A DNA stretch of 64,000 nucleotides from Streptomyces decoyicus (GCF_019880305.1 NZ_CP082301.1:868001-932000); one strand, 5' to 3'. Positions 1 through 9,583 are shown, numbered from the stretch's first letter. The notes: generated by a model not told the origin, from the letters alone. Translations and numbers: made by a program.

Positions 1-277
1 CCGGCAGCCTCGCCGGAGGCGCGGAGGGGAGGGCAGTGCCCCCGGTCCGCGCGAGGCGCTGCGGGCGGCCCCCCGGGCGGTGCCGGGGGCGGCCGGACGG
101 GCCGGGAGTGTAAACGTTCGCCACCGCAAGCGTCGGAATTCATCACGACGTGAGTGGGCGTGAGACCGGGGTGCACCTCGCTACGTAGGACTGAGTGGCA
201 GCAACACACGGGTGCTGACGCGACGCACCGCGGCCCCCCGTGTGCCCCGTTCCTGTGCGTCCCTGGAGGTCAGTGAA

Positions 278-1927
278 TTGAGCCACCGACATGTGAACAA
301 GCGCCTGCGGACCGGCGCCATCGCCGCCGCCGGTGTGGCCGCCGTCGCGGCCGCAGCGATCCTGCTCCCCAACGCCAACGCGAGCACGGACCAGCCGGCG
401 GCCCCGAAGACGCTCAGCGCCCACTCGGCCACGCAGCTGGCGGCGTCCCTGAAGGCAGACCTGGGGGACAAGGGCGCCGGCTGGTACCTGGACAGCGCGA
501 AGGGCCACCTGGTCATGAACGTGCTGTCGGAGGAGGCCGCCAAGAGCGTCACGGCCAAGGGCGCCGTCGCCAAGGTCGTGCACAACAGCATGACCGCGCT
601 GAAGGCCGGTGCGAAGACCCTGCGCGACTCCGCCTCGGTGCCCGGCACGGCGTGGTCGATCGACCCGAAGACCAACAAGATCGTGGTGCTCGCCGACAGA
701 ACTGTCACCGGCGCAAAGATGGCCACGCTCAACAAGGCCACGGGTGGCATGGGTGAGGGCATGGTCACCGTCAAGCGGTCTCAGGGCGAGTTCAAGCGGT
801 ACGACGGTGGGAACGCGGGGAGCGCGGCCGGCGGTGCGTCCGGTGCCAACGGCGGGCAGGCGGCGGGCGGTGCCGGGAACGCGGCCGGGGCCGGTGGCGC
901 CGGAGACGCGGCGGGCGCCGGTGGCGCCGGGGGCGCAGCAGGAGGTGCCGGTGACGCCGCAGCCGGTGGTGCCGGGGACGCTGCGGGCGGTGCCGGAGAC
1001 GCAGCCGGTGGCGCCGGGGACGGCGGACAGCAGGCCGCGGGCCCGGTCGGCGGCAGTGCCATCTTCGGCGGCAACGCACGCTGCTCGCTGGGCTTCAACG
1101 TCACGGTCAAGGGCGCACCGGCCTTCCTGACGGCCGGTCACTGCGGCAACGACTCCAAGACCTGGACGGCGGACCAGGGCGGCAGCCAGCCGCTGGGCAC
1201 GGTCTCCGACTCCCAGTTCCCGAAGACCGACTTCGCGCTGGTCACCTACGACGACACCGCCGCGAAGCCGCAGAGCGCGGTCGACCTGGGCAACGGCAGC
1301 ACCCAGGAGATCACCAAGGCCGCGGAGGCCGCCGTCGGCATGAAGGTGCAGCGCTCGGGCAGCACCACCGGCCTCCACGACGGCACCGTCACCGGCCTTG
1401 ACGCCACGGTGAACTACGGCAACGGCGACATCGTCAACGGCCTCATACAGACGGATGTCTGTGCCGAGCCCGGCGACAGCGGCGGCGCGATGTTCTCCGA
1501 CGACTCGGCCGTCGGCCTGACCTCCGGTGGCAGCGGCGACTGCACCGCGGGCGGCGAGACCTTCTTCCAGCCGGTCACCGACGCGCTCAAGGCCACGGGT
1601 GCGGAGATCGGCGCCGGAGGCGGCGGCGCGGGCGGCGCCGGCGATGCAGGCGGCGGTGACGCCGCGGCAGGTGGCGCGGGCGACGCCGCGGCAGGTGGCG
1701 CGGGCGACGCCGCGGCAGGTGGCGCAGGTGACGCCGCGGCAGGTGGCGCAGGTGACGCCGCGGCAGGTGGCGCAGGTGACGCCGCGGCAGGTGGCGCCGG
1801 AGCCGGTGACGCCGGTGCGGGAGACGCCGCTGCGGGAGACGCCGGAGCCGGAAGCGCCGGTGCGGGAGACGCCGGTGCGGGTGCCCAGGACCCGGGAGCC
1901 GCCGGCAGCGGCGACTCGCTGAACTGA
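278..1927 (+). CDS. Secreted streptogrisin-like S1 serine protease with Gly/Ala/Asp-rich repeats
   Basis: Secreted chymotrypsin-fold endopeptidase made as a preproenzyme. The TTG start is chosen because GGAGG lies 9 nt upstream and a basic-then-hydrophobic signal peptide ending near NANAST follows at once. A streptogrisin-type propeptide (about residues 45-175) precedes a Gly/Ala-rich linker (about 180-250), then the protease domain with the full triad: His288 (TAGHCG), Asp318 (KTDFALV) and Ser401 (GDSGGA). About 100 residues of GGAGDAAA-type repeats follow the catalytic domain. Relatives are usually 300-400 aa, so the two low-complexity inserts are the oddity. No LPXTG anchor is visible. Family assignment is firm; substrate and tail function are unknown. 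Confidence 0.93.
   Translation: MSHRHVNKRLRTGAIAAAGVAAVAAAAILLPNANASTDQPAAPKTLSAHSATQLAASLKADLGDKGAGWYLDSAKGHLVMNVLSEEAAKSVTAKGAVAKVVHNSMTALKAGAKTLRDSASVPGTAWSIDPKTNKIVVLADRTVTGAKMATLNKATGGMGEGMVTVKRSQGEFKRYDGGNAGSAAGGASGANGGQAAGGAGNAAGAGGAGDAAGAGGAGGAAGGAGDAAAGGAGDAAGGAGDAAGGAGDGGQQAAGPVGGSAIFGGNARCSLGFNVTVKGAPAFLTAGHCGNDSKTWTADQGGSQPLGTVSDSQFPKTDFALVTYDDTAAKPQSAVDLGNGSTQEITKAAEAAVGMKVQRSGSTTGLHDGTVTGLDATVNYGNGDIVNGLIQTDVCAEPGDSGGAMFSDDSAVGLTSGGSGDCTAGGETFFQPVTDALKATGAEIGAGGGGAGGAGDAGGGDAAAGGAGDAAAGGAGDAAAGGAGDAAAGGAGDAAAGGAGDAAAGGAGAGDAGAGDAAAGDAGAGSAGAGDAGAGAQDPGAAGSGDSLN
1658..1801. repeat. Six tandem 24-bp repeats inside the protease gene
   Basis: Six nearly identical 24-bp units begin with gacgccgcggcaggtggcgc, each encoding Asp-Ala-Ala-Ala-Gly-Gly-Ala-Gly. 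The unit is a multiple of three, so copy-number change by slippage would lengthen or shorten the tail without a frameshift. Confidence 0.9.
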
Positions 1928-1962
1928 CCGCCCGGAAATCCCCCGGATCCCTCTGCGCCATC

Positions 1963-1999
1963 GGCCCCGTCCCCTTCGACGACGAAGGAGGGCGGGGCC
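1963..1999 (+). terminator. Hairpin terminator after the protease gene
   Basis: GGCCCCG pairs with CGGGGCC and CCTTCG with CGAAGG around an ACGA loop, with small internal mismatches. It starts 35 nt after the protease stop. There is no U tract, as is common in Streptomyces. Confidence 0.75.
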
Positions 2000-2210
2000 G
2001 TTGCGCGGCCCGGGCTCCTGAGTGCGGCGCAACCATGGACGCTGCCCGCGCTGCCGCCTGCGATCAGCGGCGCCCACGGGGAGGAGGAGACGCTCGACAG
2101 GGCGAGCGGCACCGTCGGCTTCGGCGGGGAGGCGGACCGTCAGTTCCCGTGGCACAAGCTGCTGTCCGTGCCGCACATCGACGGCGGGGGCCAAGGCCCG
2201 GGGCAGGCCC

Positions 2211-2996
2211 TCAGGCCGAGGGCGAGGTGATGGTGAAGAGGCCGCCGTCGGGGTCGCGGATGACGGCCTGGCAGCCCTTGCCGTCCGTGGTCGGCGTCAC
2301 CGGCGTGACGGTTCCACCGGCGGCCACCGCCTCGGCCGTCACCTTCTCGATGTCGCGGACCGGGAAGTGGACGTGCCAACGGGGGCGCACCCGCGGGTCG
2401 GGGGCGGACTCCACCGCGCCGCCGCGCAGGGTGGCGACGGTGTGCGTACCGTCCCGGACGATCACCTGGTCGTGTTCGTAGGTCACCTCGCAGCCGCCCG
2501 GCTCCTCGGAAGCCCAGCCGAAGACCTCCGCGTAGAAGATGGCGGCGGCGAAGGCATCCCGGGTGCGCAGTTCGAGAACAGCGGGCGCGGCCCCCTGTCC
2601 GACCGACCAGGCCAGCGTCTGGCCCTCCCAGAAGCCGAAGGTGGCGCCGTCGGGGTCGGCCGCGAGGGCGGCGCGTCCGGGGCCGACCTTGAGCGGTCCG
2701 ACGGCGACGGTCCCCCCGCGCTCGCGGATCCGGTCGGCGGTGTCGTCGGCGTTCTCCACCGCGAAGTACGAGGTCCAGGCCACGGCCACTTGGAAGCTCT
2801 GGGCGAGGGCACCGATGCCGGCGACCGGCTGTCCGCCGGCGACCGCGACGGAGAACTCGTCGCCGAGGCTGGCCGGACGGAACCGCCAGCCCAGGACGGC
2901 GGAGTAGAACTTCTGCGCGGACTGCAGATCGCTGGCCATCAGGCTGACCCAGCAGGGAGCGCCACGCACCGGAGTGGCCGGGCCATGGGCCGACAT
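2211..2996 (-). CDS. Tandem-domain VOC (glyoxalase/bleomycin-resistance fold) protein
   Basis: A 261-residue protein with two beta-alpha-beta-beta-beta VOC modules. The first opens with GAPCWVSLMASDLQSAQKFY and the second with DAFAAAIFYAEVFGW. Each ends in a DPDG turn (DPDGATFGFW and DPDGGLFTI). The start is the ATG 8 nt after AGGAGG; an upstream in-frame GTG lacks such a site. Proteins of this layout bind small molecules or metals, and many Streptomyces paralogues have no known substrate. It is monocistronic and converges with the protease gene. Family is secure; function is not. Confidence 0.88.
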   Translation of the reverse strand: MSAHGPATPVRGAPCWVSLMASDLQSAQKFYSAVLGWRFRPASLGDEFSVAVAGGQPVAGIGALAQSFQVAVAWTSYFAVENADDTADRIRERGGTVAVGPLKVGPGRAALAADPDGATFGFWEGQTLAWSVGQGAAPAVLELRTRDAFAAAIFYAEVFGWASEEPGGCEVTYEHDQVIVRDGTHTVATLRGGAVESAPDPRVRPRWHVHFPVRDIEKVTAEAVAAGGTVTPVTPTTDGKGCQAVIRDPDGGLFTITSPSA

Positions 2997-3147
2997 CACA
3001 TCTGCCTCCTGTTGCTCTGGGCCCCTTCCCACTCTGCCAGCGACTGGGCGGGGCCGCACCAAGGGCGCGTCCCCTCGGCCGCAGCGCAGTTGTGCCGGTC
3101 TTGATCAGGCTCGATGCTGGGAATACGAACCGGGCTGGGTTGATGCC

Positions 3148-5553
3148 ATGAACGCATGGAACGCGGCGGAGAGCGCCGACTTCCGTGGTCCCCTCGACGT
3201 CACCAGGGCGGCCACTGCGGTTCTGGATGCCCAGGATCGGATCATCGGGTGGAGCCCGGCGGCCCAGCGACTCCTCGGATACACCCCGGAGGAGATCGTC
3301 GGGCATCCCCTGGAGTCGTTGCTGCCGGCCGGTTCCGCGGCCGCACAGCCACCGCAGGGCACGCTGAGCGGCAACGAGGTGCACGCGGTGCGCCACCGGG
3401 ACGGCCGGATCCTGCGGATGGCCGTCGCGCTCTGTCCGCTGGCCGAGGTCTCCGGGGGCGGCGGCGGGCGGCCCGCCCGTGTCCTGGTCGCGGCCGAGCT
3501 GGACGATCACCGGATGTGGGAGTCCCGCCAGGCGATGCTGCACGGCCTGGCCACCCAGTCTCCGGTGGGCCTGGGGATCTACGACACGGAGCTGCGACTG
3601 ACCTGGGCGAATACCGCGTATGTGCGGGAGATCGGGCTGCCGTCGGAGGAGTTCCTCGGCGCCCGGGCCGATGAGCTCTACCCGAACGGTGAGTTTGTGA
3701 CCGAGGGGTATCCGCGCACCCTCGACGCGGTGATGCACCACGTCCTGGAGACCGGCGAACCGATCCTCGATCTGCACTTCGTCGGCCAGCAGCCCTCCGA
3801 CCCGGGGCCCGATCACGTCTGGTCCTGCTCCTACTACCGGTTGCAGGACGCCCACGGCCGGGTGCTCGGGGTGTGCGAGGACGCCTTCGACATCAGCGGC
3901 CGCTACCAGGCACAGCGTCGGCTGAACCTCCTGGTGGAGGCAGGCGCCCGGATCGGCACCACCCTCGACATGACCCTCACCGCGCGGGAGATCACGGAGG
4001 TGGTGGTGCCGGACTTCGCGTCCATGGCCACCGTCGACCTGCTGCGGTCCGTACTGCACGGCGGGGAGCCGGAATCGGCCGACGGCACCCTGCCGGCCCT
4101 GGTGCGGGCCGCCACCCGCACCGCCGAGCACACCCCGGACGGCGCGCCGGCCGGCCCGCACCGCATCGAGTACCCGCCGGGATCGCTCCAGTACCGCAGT
4201 CTGTCCTCCGGCGGCATGGTGCGCGAGGAGGGCACCATGGTGGTGCCGCTGCGGGCCGGCGGCACCCTGCTGGGGCTGGTCACCTTTGTCCGCGGCGCCC
4301 CGTCGGGCTTCGACAAGGAGGAGATCGAGCTCGCCGACGAGCTGGTCATCCGGACGGCCGTGTGCCTGGACAACGCCCGCCGCTTCGCCCGGGAGCACAC
4401 CGCCGCGCTCACCCTCCAGCGCACGTTGCTGCCCCAGCATCTGCCGGACCAGTCCGCCGTCGACCAGGCCTACCGCTATCTGCCGAGCGACGACCGGGCC
4501 GGGGTCGGCGGCGACTGGTTCGATGTCATCGGTCTCTCGGGTACCCGGGTCGGCCTGGTCGTCGGGGACGTGGTCGGTCATGGCCTCCAGGCGGCGGCGA
4601 CCATGGGACGGCTGCGCACGACCGTACGCGCCCTGGCCCGGCTGGACCTGTCCCCCGACGAGCTGCTGAGCCGGCTGGACGACCTGGTGGGACAGACCGC
4701 GGAGGAGCAGGCTGCCGTGGTCGGCATGGACGCCGGACCGGACGATGTGGCCACCGGCGTGACCTGTCTCTACGCGGTCTACGACCCGGTGTCGCGGCGG
4801 TGCACCATGGCGCGGGCCGGTCATCTGCCGCCGGCCGTCGTGGACGCGGAGGGCGGTCTGTACTTCCCGGATCTGCCGGCCGGCCCGCCACTGGGGCTCG
4901 GGGGCCTGCCGTTCGAATCCCTGGAGATCGAGCTGCCGGCCGGCAGCCTGATCGCGATGTTCACGAACGGGCTGGTCGAGGGCCGGGACCGGGACGTCGA
5001 CGAGGGGCTGGAGATCCTGGGCCGGGTGCTGAGCGATCACCGCCGGCCGCTGGACGAGCTGTGTATCCACGTACTGGCGGAGCTGCTGCCGGACGGCCCT
5101 GCCGTCGATGACTCGGCCCTGCTGCTGGTGCGCACCCGTGAGCTCGACGCCCGGCAGGTGGCGGCCTGGGAGCTGCCCGCGGAGCCGGCCGCGGTGGGCA
5201 AGGCCCGCGAGCTGGCCACCGGGCAGCTGCGGGAGTGGGGCCTGGAGGAGCTGTCCTATGCGACGGAGCTCGTGGTCAGCGAGCTGGTCACCAACGCCGT
5301 ACGGCATGCGGCGGGGCCGCTGCATCTGCGGCTGCTGCGCGACCGGACCCTGCTGACCGAGGTGTCGGACACCGGCCACACCTCCCCCCACCTGCGGCAC
5401 AGCGCCAGTGATGACGAGGGCGGGCGCGGGCTTTTCATCGTCGCGCAGCTGGTACAGCGCTGGGGCACGCGCTACACGCCGTACGGCAAGACGATCTGGA
5501 CGGAGCAGGCGTATCCGCCGCACTATCCCGGGGCCCCGCGCCCGGCGGGGTGA
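3148..5553 (+). CDS. PAS-PAS-GAF-PP2C(SpoIIE)-HATPase regulatory protein
   Basis: An 801-residue cytosolic multidomain regulator. A PAS domain (about 15-110; AVLDAQDRIIGWSPAAQRLL) and a second PAS (about 135-250; GLGIYDTELRLTWANTAYV) are followed by a GAF domain (about 260-415), an RsbU/SpoIIE PP2C phosphatase domain (about 425-660; GGDWFDVI, VGDVVGHG) and a C-terminal RsbW-like ATPase domain (about 675-795; ELVVSELVTNAVRHA). This is the usual Streptomyces fusion of an anti-sigma-factor-type kinase with the phosphatase that dephosphorylates anti-anti-sigma factors, driven by sensor domains. The ATG is the first plausible start, though its ribosome site is weak. The signal sensed and partner sigma factor are unknown. 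Confidence 0.92.
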   Translation: MNAWNAAESADFRGPLDVTRAATAVLDAQDRIIGWSPAAQRLLGYTPEEIVGHPLESLLPAGSAAAQPPQGTLSGNEVHAVRHRDGRILRMAVALCPLAEVSGGGGGRPARVLVAAELDDHRMWESRQAMLHGLATQSPVGLGIYDTELRLTWANTAYVREIGLPSEEFLGARADELYPNGEFVTEGYPRTLDAVMHHVLETGEPILDLHFVGQQPSDPGPDHVWSCSYYRLQDAHGRVLGVCEDAFDISGRYQAQRRLNLLVEAGARIGTTLDMTLTAREITEVVVPDFASMATVDLLRSVLHGGEPESADGTLPALVRAATRTAEHTPDGAPAGPHRIEYPPGSLQYRSLSSGGMVREEGTMVVPLRAGGTLLGLVTFVRGAPSGFDKEEIELADELVIRTAVCLDNARRFAREHTAALTLQRTLLPQHLPDQSAVDQAYRYLPSDDRAGVGGDWFDVIGLSGTRVGLVVGDVVGHGLQAAATMGRLRTTVRALARLDLSPDELLSRLDDLVGQTAEEQAAVVGMDAGPDDVATGVTCLYAVYDPVSRRCTMARAGHLPPAVVDAEGGLYFPDLPAGPPLGLGGLPFESLEIELPAGSLIAMFTNGLVEGRDRDVDEGLEILGRVLSDHRRPLDELCIHVLAELLPDGPAVDDSALLLVRTRELDARQVAAWELPAEPAAVGKARELATGQLREWGLEELSYATELVVSELVTNAVRHAAGPLHLRLLRDRTLLTEVSDTGHTSPHLRHSASDDEGGRGLFIVAQLVQRWGTRYTPYGKTIWTEQAYPPHYPGAPRPAG

Positions 5554-5674
5554 CGCCGCCGGACGTCCGGGCACGATGCGGCCCGGCGTACGTCGTGCGG
5601 GTGTTCGGGCGCGGTCCCATGATGGAACCAAGCGAGGTCCCGGCGACTCGGCGGGCGCGGACAGAGGAGGACCT

Positions 5675-5866
5675 GTGACGACCAATGGCAGGGATAAGTC
5701 GGCCGAGCGGCGCCCGGTCGAGCTCTACACCGGTAGCGAGCGGCCCTACGACCCGGAGGACCTGGTGAAGGCGTCCGGGCGCGAACCCACCCCCGAGAGC
5801 CTGGCATGGGCCAGGCGCCTGATGGACGAGGAGGGGCCCGGCGCTATCGAGCGGTATCTGCCGTGA
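5675..5866 (+). CDS. Small conserved-looking hydrophilic protein
   Basis: A 63-residue acidic protein starting at a GTG 4 nt after GAGGAGG. The middle and end, with VELYTGSERPYDPEDLVKA and a terminal GAIERYLP, look like a folded small protein rather than noise, and the codon positions show strong third-position GC. No signal or membrane segment is present. It follows the PAS/SpoIIE gene by 121 nt and may share its transcript. Function not recognised. Confidence 0.6.
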   Translation: MTTNGRDKSAERRPVELYTGSERPYDPEDLVKASGREPTPESLAWARRLMDEEGPGAIERYLP

Positions 5867-6299
5867 CGACCGACGGCTGAGGCGAGCGGGCGCGGAGCGC
5901 GAAGGGACGGCCCGTTCCGCCGGGGGTGTGCACGCAGGCGCACGGCCCGCGGACGGGCTGCCCCGCGCGCTCGTGTGCCGCGCCGTCGTTCTCGCCGTAA
6001 CAGGCGCTTCGGCGCGCGGAGTCGAAGGTGGTTCGCGCCGTGCTGCGGCCATCTGCCCCCGCCGCCGCCCGTAAACCGCTTGCGGCGGCCCGCGGTACTC
6101 GGGAAGATCCCCTCGACCGCCGCCGCGCCGCCTCGTCGGCACGCTCCGGAGCGCCCGGGGAGTTCCTCTCCCCCACGGGCGCATCGCTCTGTCCATCCCC
6201 TTGAGCCCCGCGGGCGGCTCGCGCCGTGGTGACACCGCTCAGCGCGGCGGCACGGACCGGCCGGGTCCTGCCCGGGGCTCGCCGCGGAAAGGAACCACC
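5867..6299. other. Intergenic stretch, no gene seen
   Basis: About 430 bp of GC-rich sequence in which no open frame shows a ribosome site or recognisable protein. It presumably carries the promoter of the downstream DinB gene. Confidence 0.5.
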
Positions 6300-6806
6300 G
6301 TGACCACCGAACGCATCTCCCCGCCCGTACGCGCGGACGAGCGGGAGACCCTGCGCTCCTACCTCGACTTCCACCGGGCCACGCTCGCCATGAAGACCGA
6401 CGGCCTCTCCGACGAGGACCTCAGGCGCCAGGCGAGCCCGCCCTCCACGCTCTCCCTGCTCGGCCTGGTGCGGCACATGGCGGAGGTGGAGCGCACCTGG
6501 TTCCGCCGGGTGATCAACGGCGAGGACCTCCCGCTCGTCTGGTCGGCCGACGGTGACTACCAGGTGGCGTACGACGCGAGCACGGCCACCCGCGCGGAGG
6601 CGTTCGACGCCTGGCAGACGGAGGTGGCACACGCCCGCCGGATCGAGCAGGCGGCCGCCTCGCTCGATGTCACGGGCTACCAGCCCCGTTGGGGCGAACA
6701 TGTCTCCCTGCGCCTGGTGATGCTGCACCTGATCCACGAATACGCCCGCCACAACGGCCATGCGGACTTCCTCCGCGAGGCCATCGACGGCACGGTCGGT
6801 CCGTGA
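6300..6806 (+). CDS. DinB/DUF664 family protein
   Basis: A 168-residue helical protein of the DinB-like four-helix bundle superfamily (DUF664, mycothiol/bacillithiol-dependent enzyme fold). Signature segments are ETLRSYLDFHRATLAMK, then LGLVRHMAEVERTWFRRVI with the first metal-binding His, and a C-terminal HLIHEYARHNGHADFLRE carrying two further His in the expected HxxxxxxH pattern. Members bind one divalent metal, and some are thiol-dependent transferases or maleylpyruvate isomerase-like enzymes. The GTG start follows GGAAAGGA. It converges on the GNAT gene. The specific reaction cannot be read from sequence. Confidence 0.87.
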   Translation: MTTERISPPVRADERETLRSYLDFHRATLAMKTDGLSDEDLRRQASPPSTLSLLGLVRHMAEVERTWFRRVINGEDLPLVWSADGDYQVAYDASTATRAEAFDAWQTEVAHARRIEQAAASLDVTGYQPRWGEHVSLRLVMLHLIHEYARHNGHADFLREAIDGTVGP

Positions 6807-6820
6807 GCGGTGTCCCCGGC

Positions 6821-6875
6821 CGGGCGGTGCCCCGTGGTGCGGACGGCCGTCGTCGTCCCCACGGGGCACCGCCCG
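6821..6875. terminator. Bidirectional terminator between converging genes
   Basis: CGGGCGGTGCCCCGTGG pairs perfectly over 17 bp with CCACGGGGCACCGCCCG across a 21-nt loop. It lies exactly between the stops of the DinB and GNAT genes, so it can serve both strands. Confidence 0.8.
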
Positions 6876-6878
6876 CCG

Positions 6879-7766
6879 TCAGCCGAGCTCCAGGCTGGTG
6901 ACGGCGAAGGTCCGCTCCTGCTCCGCCGGCGGGACCGCGCCGGTGTACATCCGGACGGTGTGCGACTGCGGAACCAGCCCGCGGGCCGTGACCAGGGTGT
7001 GGGCGGTGTGCCGCGGCCCGGGGACGTCGAGGAAGATCTCTCCGTCCGGGTCGACGGACGCGACGAGGGCGTCGAAGAGCGCCTCGGCGGCCTCGGTGGT
7101 GTCGGCGAAGAGCGGGCCGATGCGATGGCCGGTGCGCGCCGGACGCAGCACGCCGTAGCCGGCGACCGCGCCGTCGCGCAGATACACGCGGGCGGAGTGG
7201 CCGGGGGCCGTCAGCCAGCGGGCGACGAAGGCGCGGCGGTCGGCGGGGAAGCACCGCCGGTCGTAGTCGGCGACGGCGTCGAGATGGGAACCGGTGACGG
7301 TTACGACCTCCGCCGGCGCCGGTGTGCCCGGGCGGAGGGGGCGTCCGCCGTAGCGGATGGTGTCGTGGGCGGGGGTGAACCCGGCGCGCCGGTAGGTGGC
7401 TTGCTGGGCGGGGACGGCGTCGAGGCCCACGGTCCGGACACCGGCGTGCGGGAAGGCGGCGCGCCAGGTGGCGAGTCCGAGGCCCTGCCCGCGGTGGTCG
7501 GGGTGGACGAGGTAGTAGCCGAGGAACGCATAGGCGTCCGAGTAGCTGACGATCGAGACCGCGGAGACGGTGCGGCCGGCGCGGCGTCCGGTGAAGAAGC
7601 CCGCGGGGTCGGTGGGGTGGAAGCAGGCGGTGTCGCCGAGGCCGGGGTTCCAGCCTTCGTCGGCGGCCCACTGCGTCACCTGGTGCCAGTCCTCCAACGA
7701 GGCGGTGGTGACGGCGAGTTCGCCGGTGACGGGCTGCTGGTCCGGGGCGTTGCCGAGGGTGGACAT
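6879..7766 (-). CDS. GNAT-family N-acetyltransferase with C-terminal extension domain
   Basis: A 295-residue protein. The N-terminal half is a GNAT fold with the acetyl-CoA loop HPDHRGQGLGLATW (Q/RxxGxG type), followed by AVPAQQATYRRAGF. The second half (about 150-290) matches the helical/beta C-terminal domain seen in YitH/HolE-like acetyltransferases (LRPARTGHRIGPLFAD, ALVASVDPDGEIFLDVP). It would transfer acetyl groups to a small amine in the cytosol; the acceptor is unknown. The ATG is preceded by AGAAGGGA. It sits downstream of the permease gene on the same strand, 154 bp away. Confidence 0.85.
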   Translation of the reverse strand: MSTLGNAPDQQPVTGELAVTTASLEDWHQVTQWAADEGWNPGLGDTACFHPTDPAGFFTGRRAGRTVSAVSIVSYSDAYAFLGYYLVHPDHRGQGLGLATWRAAFPHAGVRTVGLDAVPAQQATYRRAGFTPAHDTIRYGGRPLRPGTPAPAEVVTVTGSHLDAVADYDRRCFPADRRAFVARWLTAPGHSARVYLRDGAVAGYGVLRPARTGHRIGPLFADTTEAAEALFDALVASVDPDGEIFLDVPGPRHTAHTLVTARGLVPQSHTVRMYTGAVPPAEQERTFAVTSLELG

Positions 7767-7920
7767 GCCGGGTGTTCGTCCCTTCTGGTGGGGTCAGGGG
7801 CGGGAGCGGTGCGGAGCCGGTGGCGGCGCGCGGGTGGGCCGGCCGGGGACGGTGCGGCCGGCCGGGCCTCCCTCGCGCGCCGCCACGCTCCGTAGGACGC
7901 GGCCTCGGGGGCGTCTCCCC

Positions 7921-9459
7921 CTAGATCAGGTCCATGGCGGCGACCTCGTCGGGCCGGCCGTAGCTGACCGGACCCTGGAAGCGCCGCCGGGCGGTGGCGA
8001 ACCACCAGACGGTGGCGATGATCAGCACCACCGCCAGCGCGATGGGTGCATAGTTGAACGAGGCGGGGGTGATCGGGGACGCCTGGGGGAGCATGAACAG
8101 CACATTGCTGATCAGGATCCAGGCCACGGCGACCGCCGCGACGGGCTTGCCGTAGCGCCCGAGGTTCCACGGCCCGGCCTGGAAGTCGTCGAGCCGCAGG
8201 CGCAGGAAGATGGGCACGGCGTAGGCGAGGAACAGCCCGACGACGTTGACGCTCACCACCGCGGTGAAGGCGGTGTGCGACCACCAGCCGGGCAGCACCA
8301 GTACCAGGGGGCAGGCCGCGGCGAGCCAGACGGCCTTGACGGGGGTACGGGTGCGCGCGGACACCGAATGCCACCAACGGGAGCCGGGCATCGCGCCGTC
8401 ACGGGAGAAGGCGAAGATCTGCCGGGTATTGCTGGTCATGTTGGCAAGACCGCAGAACAGCATGGCGCCGATAACGATCAACAGCAGCAATCCGGCGGTG
8501 CTTTGGCCGAGGGCGTCGACGAGAATCTGCACGGGCGGCGCCTCGGCGCTCGCGGCGTGACCGTAGTCACGGATCGCGTACACCAGGGCGAGCATGAGGA
8601 TCAGTCCGGTGATCGCGGAGTAACTGATCGCCCGCATGATGCCCCTGGGCGCATTGACGGTGGCCTTCACCGTTTCTTCAGACATGTGGAAGCTGCCGTC
8701 GAACCCGGTGAAGGTCCAGCTGGTGACGAGCAGACCCAGCATTCCGCCGTAAATCGCATGGGTGAAGCCGGTGTTGTTGACGAAGTGCATCGCGAACGAA
8801 GGCGACTGGTGCTGGTCGGGTATCACGGTCAGTGCTCCGACGATCACCACCATGCCGACCAGCAGCCACCACACGGAAATGCGGTTCACCAGGGCGACCA
8901 GCCGCACGGTATACGTGTTGGCCAGCGCCTGGAGGAGAAGGATGGCCGCGGTGATGCCGACCGTCTGCTGCGGCGTCGGCTCGTAGGACGGCCACTGCAT
9001 GGCGATGAATGCCTGGATGAAGGTGGCGGCGGCGAAGTTGGTGGCGGCGGTGCCGCCGACCTGGCCCACGAAGTTCAGCCAGCCCGTGTACCAGGACCAG
9101 GCGCCCTTGTGCCGCTTGGCCAGCTTGCCTGCCGAGAAGTAGAGCGCGCCGCTGGTCGGGTAGGCGGAGGCGATCTCGCCCATCGCGGCGCCGACGAACA
9201 GCACCATGATCGATACGCCGATCCAGCCGAAGACCAGGATCCGCGGGCCGCCGGCGTTCAGACCGAAGCCGAAGGAGGAGAAGATCCCGGAGATGATGTT
9301 GATGATGGTGAAGGAAATGGCGAAATTGTCGAACGCGCGGAATCGGCGCGTGAGTTTCCGCGGATATCCCATGGCGTGGAGCGTGGCGTCATCGTCGAGT
9401 GTGACGGGATCTGCCGCGTGGGGGGTTTTCGAGCGAGCTGGGGACGTACGCTCGGACAC
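7921..9459 (-). CDS. APC-superfamily amino acid/amine permease (ACT family)
   Basis: A 512-residue integral membrane transporter with about 12 hydrophobic helices. The opening LTRRFRAFDNFAISFTIINI and GGPRILVFGWIGVS, the EIASAYPTSGALYFSAGKLA segment and TFTGFDGSFHMSEETVKA are typical of the amino acid-choline/GABA permease branch (ACT, TC 2.A.3.4). It would import an amino acid or related amine by proton or sodium symport or exchange. The GTG start is chosen because AGAAAGG lies upstream and the protein then opens with a short polar tail; a longer ATG start 57 nt upstream is possible. Substrate is not predictable. Confidence 0.9.
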   Translation of the reverse strand: MSERTSPARSKTPHAADPVTLDDDATLHAMGYPRKLTRRFRAFDNFAISFTIINIISGIFSSFGFGLNAGGPRILVFGWIGVSIMVLFVGAAMGEIASAYPTSGALYFSAGKLAKRHKGAWSWYTGWLNFVGQVGGTAATNFAAATFIQAFIAMQWPSYEPTPQQTVGITAAILLLQALANTYTVRLVALVNRISVWWLLVGMVVIVGALTVIPDQHQSPSFAMHFVNNTGFTHAIYGGMLGLLVTSWTFTGFDGSFHMSEETVKATVNAPRGIMRAISYSAITGLILMLALVYAIRDYGHAASAEAPPVQILVDALGQSTAGLLLLIVIGAMLFCGLANMTSNTRQIFAFSRDGAMPGSRWWHSVSARTRTPVKAVWLAAACPLVLVLPGWWSHTAFTAVVSVNVVGLFLAYAVPIFLRLRLDDFQAGPWNLGRYGKPVAAVAVAWILISNVLFMLPQASPITPASFNYAPIALAVVLIIATVWWFATARRRFQGPVSYGRPDEVAAMDLI

Positions 9460-9583
9460 AACCGAAGCCTTTCTGGGGGAACCGGAGAGAGAATGGACCG
9501 GGTGGTACTGATCCAACGGGCGAGGCGGAATGCGCGGGCCTTTTCACAGCGATGCATCCCGCGCGGTGAGAAATCATCGTGCA

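Noticed and set aside
1658..1801. CRISPR-like appearance of regularly spaced repeats
   Set aside because: The 24-bp units are contiguous, have no spacers and encode an in-frame peptide repeat.
143..2194. Long open frame antisense to the protease gene, rich in TCRGV repeats
   Set aside because: It mirrors the Gly/Ala repeat codons of the protease in a high-GC sequence; no ribosome site or family resemblance. The sense frame has a full catalytic triad.
2140..5685. Antisense open frame of over 1100 codons across the PAS/SpoIIE gene
   Set aside because: High-GC shadow; the sense strand encodes recognisable PAS, GAF, phosphatase and ATPase domains.
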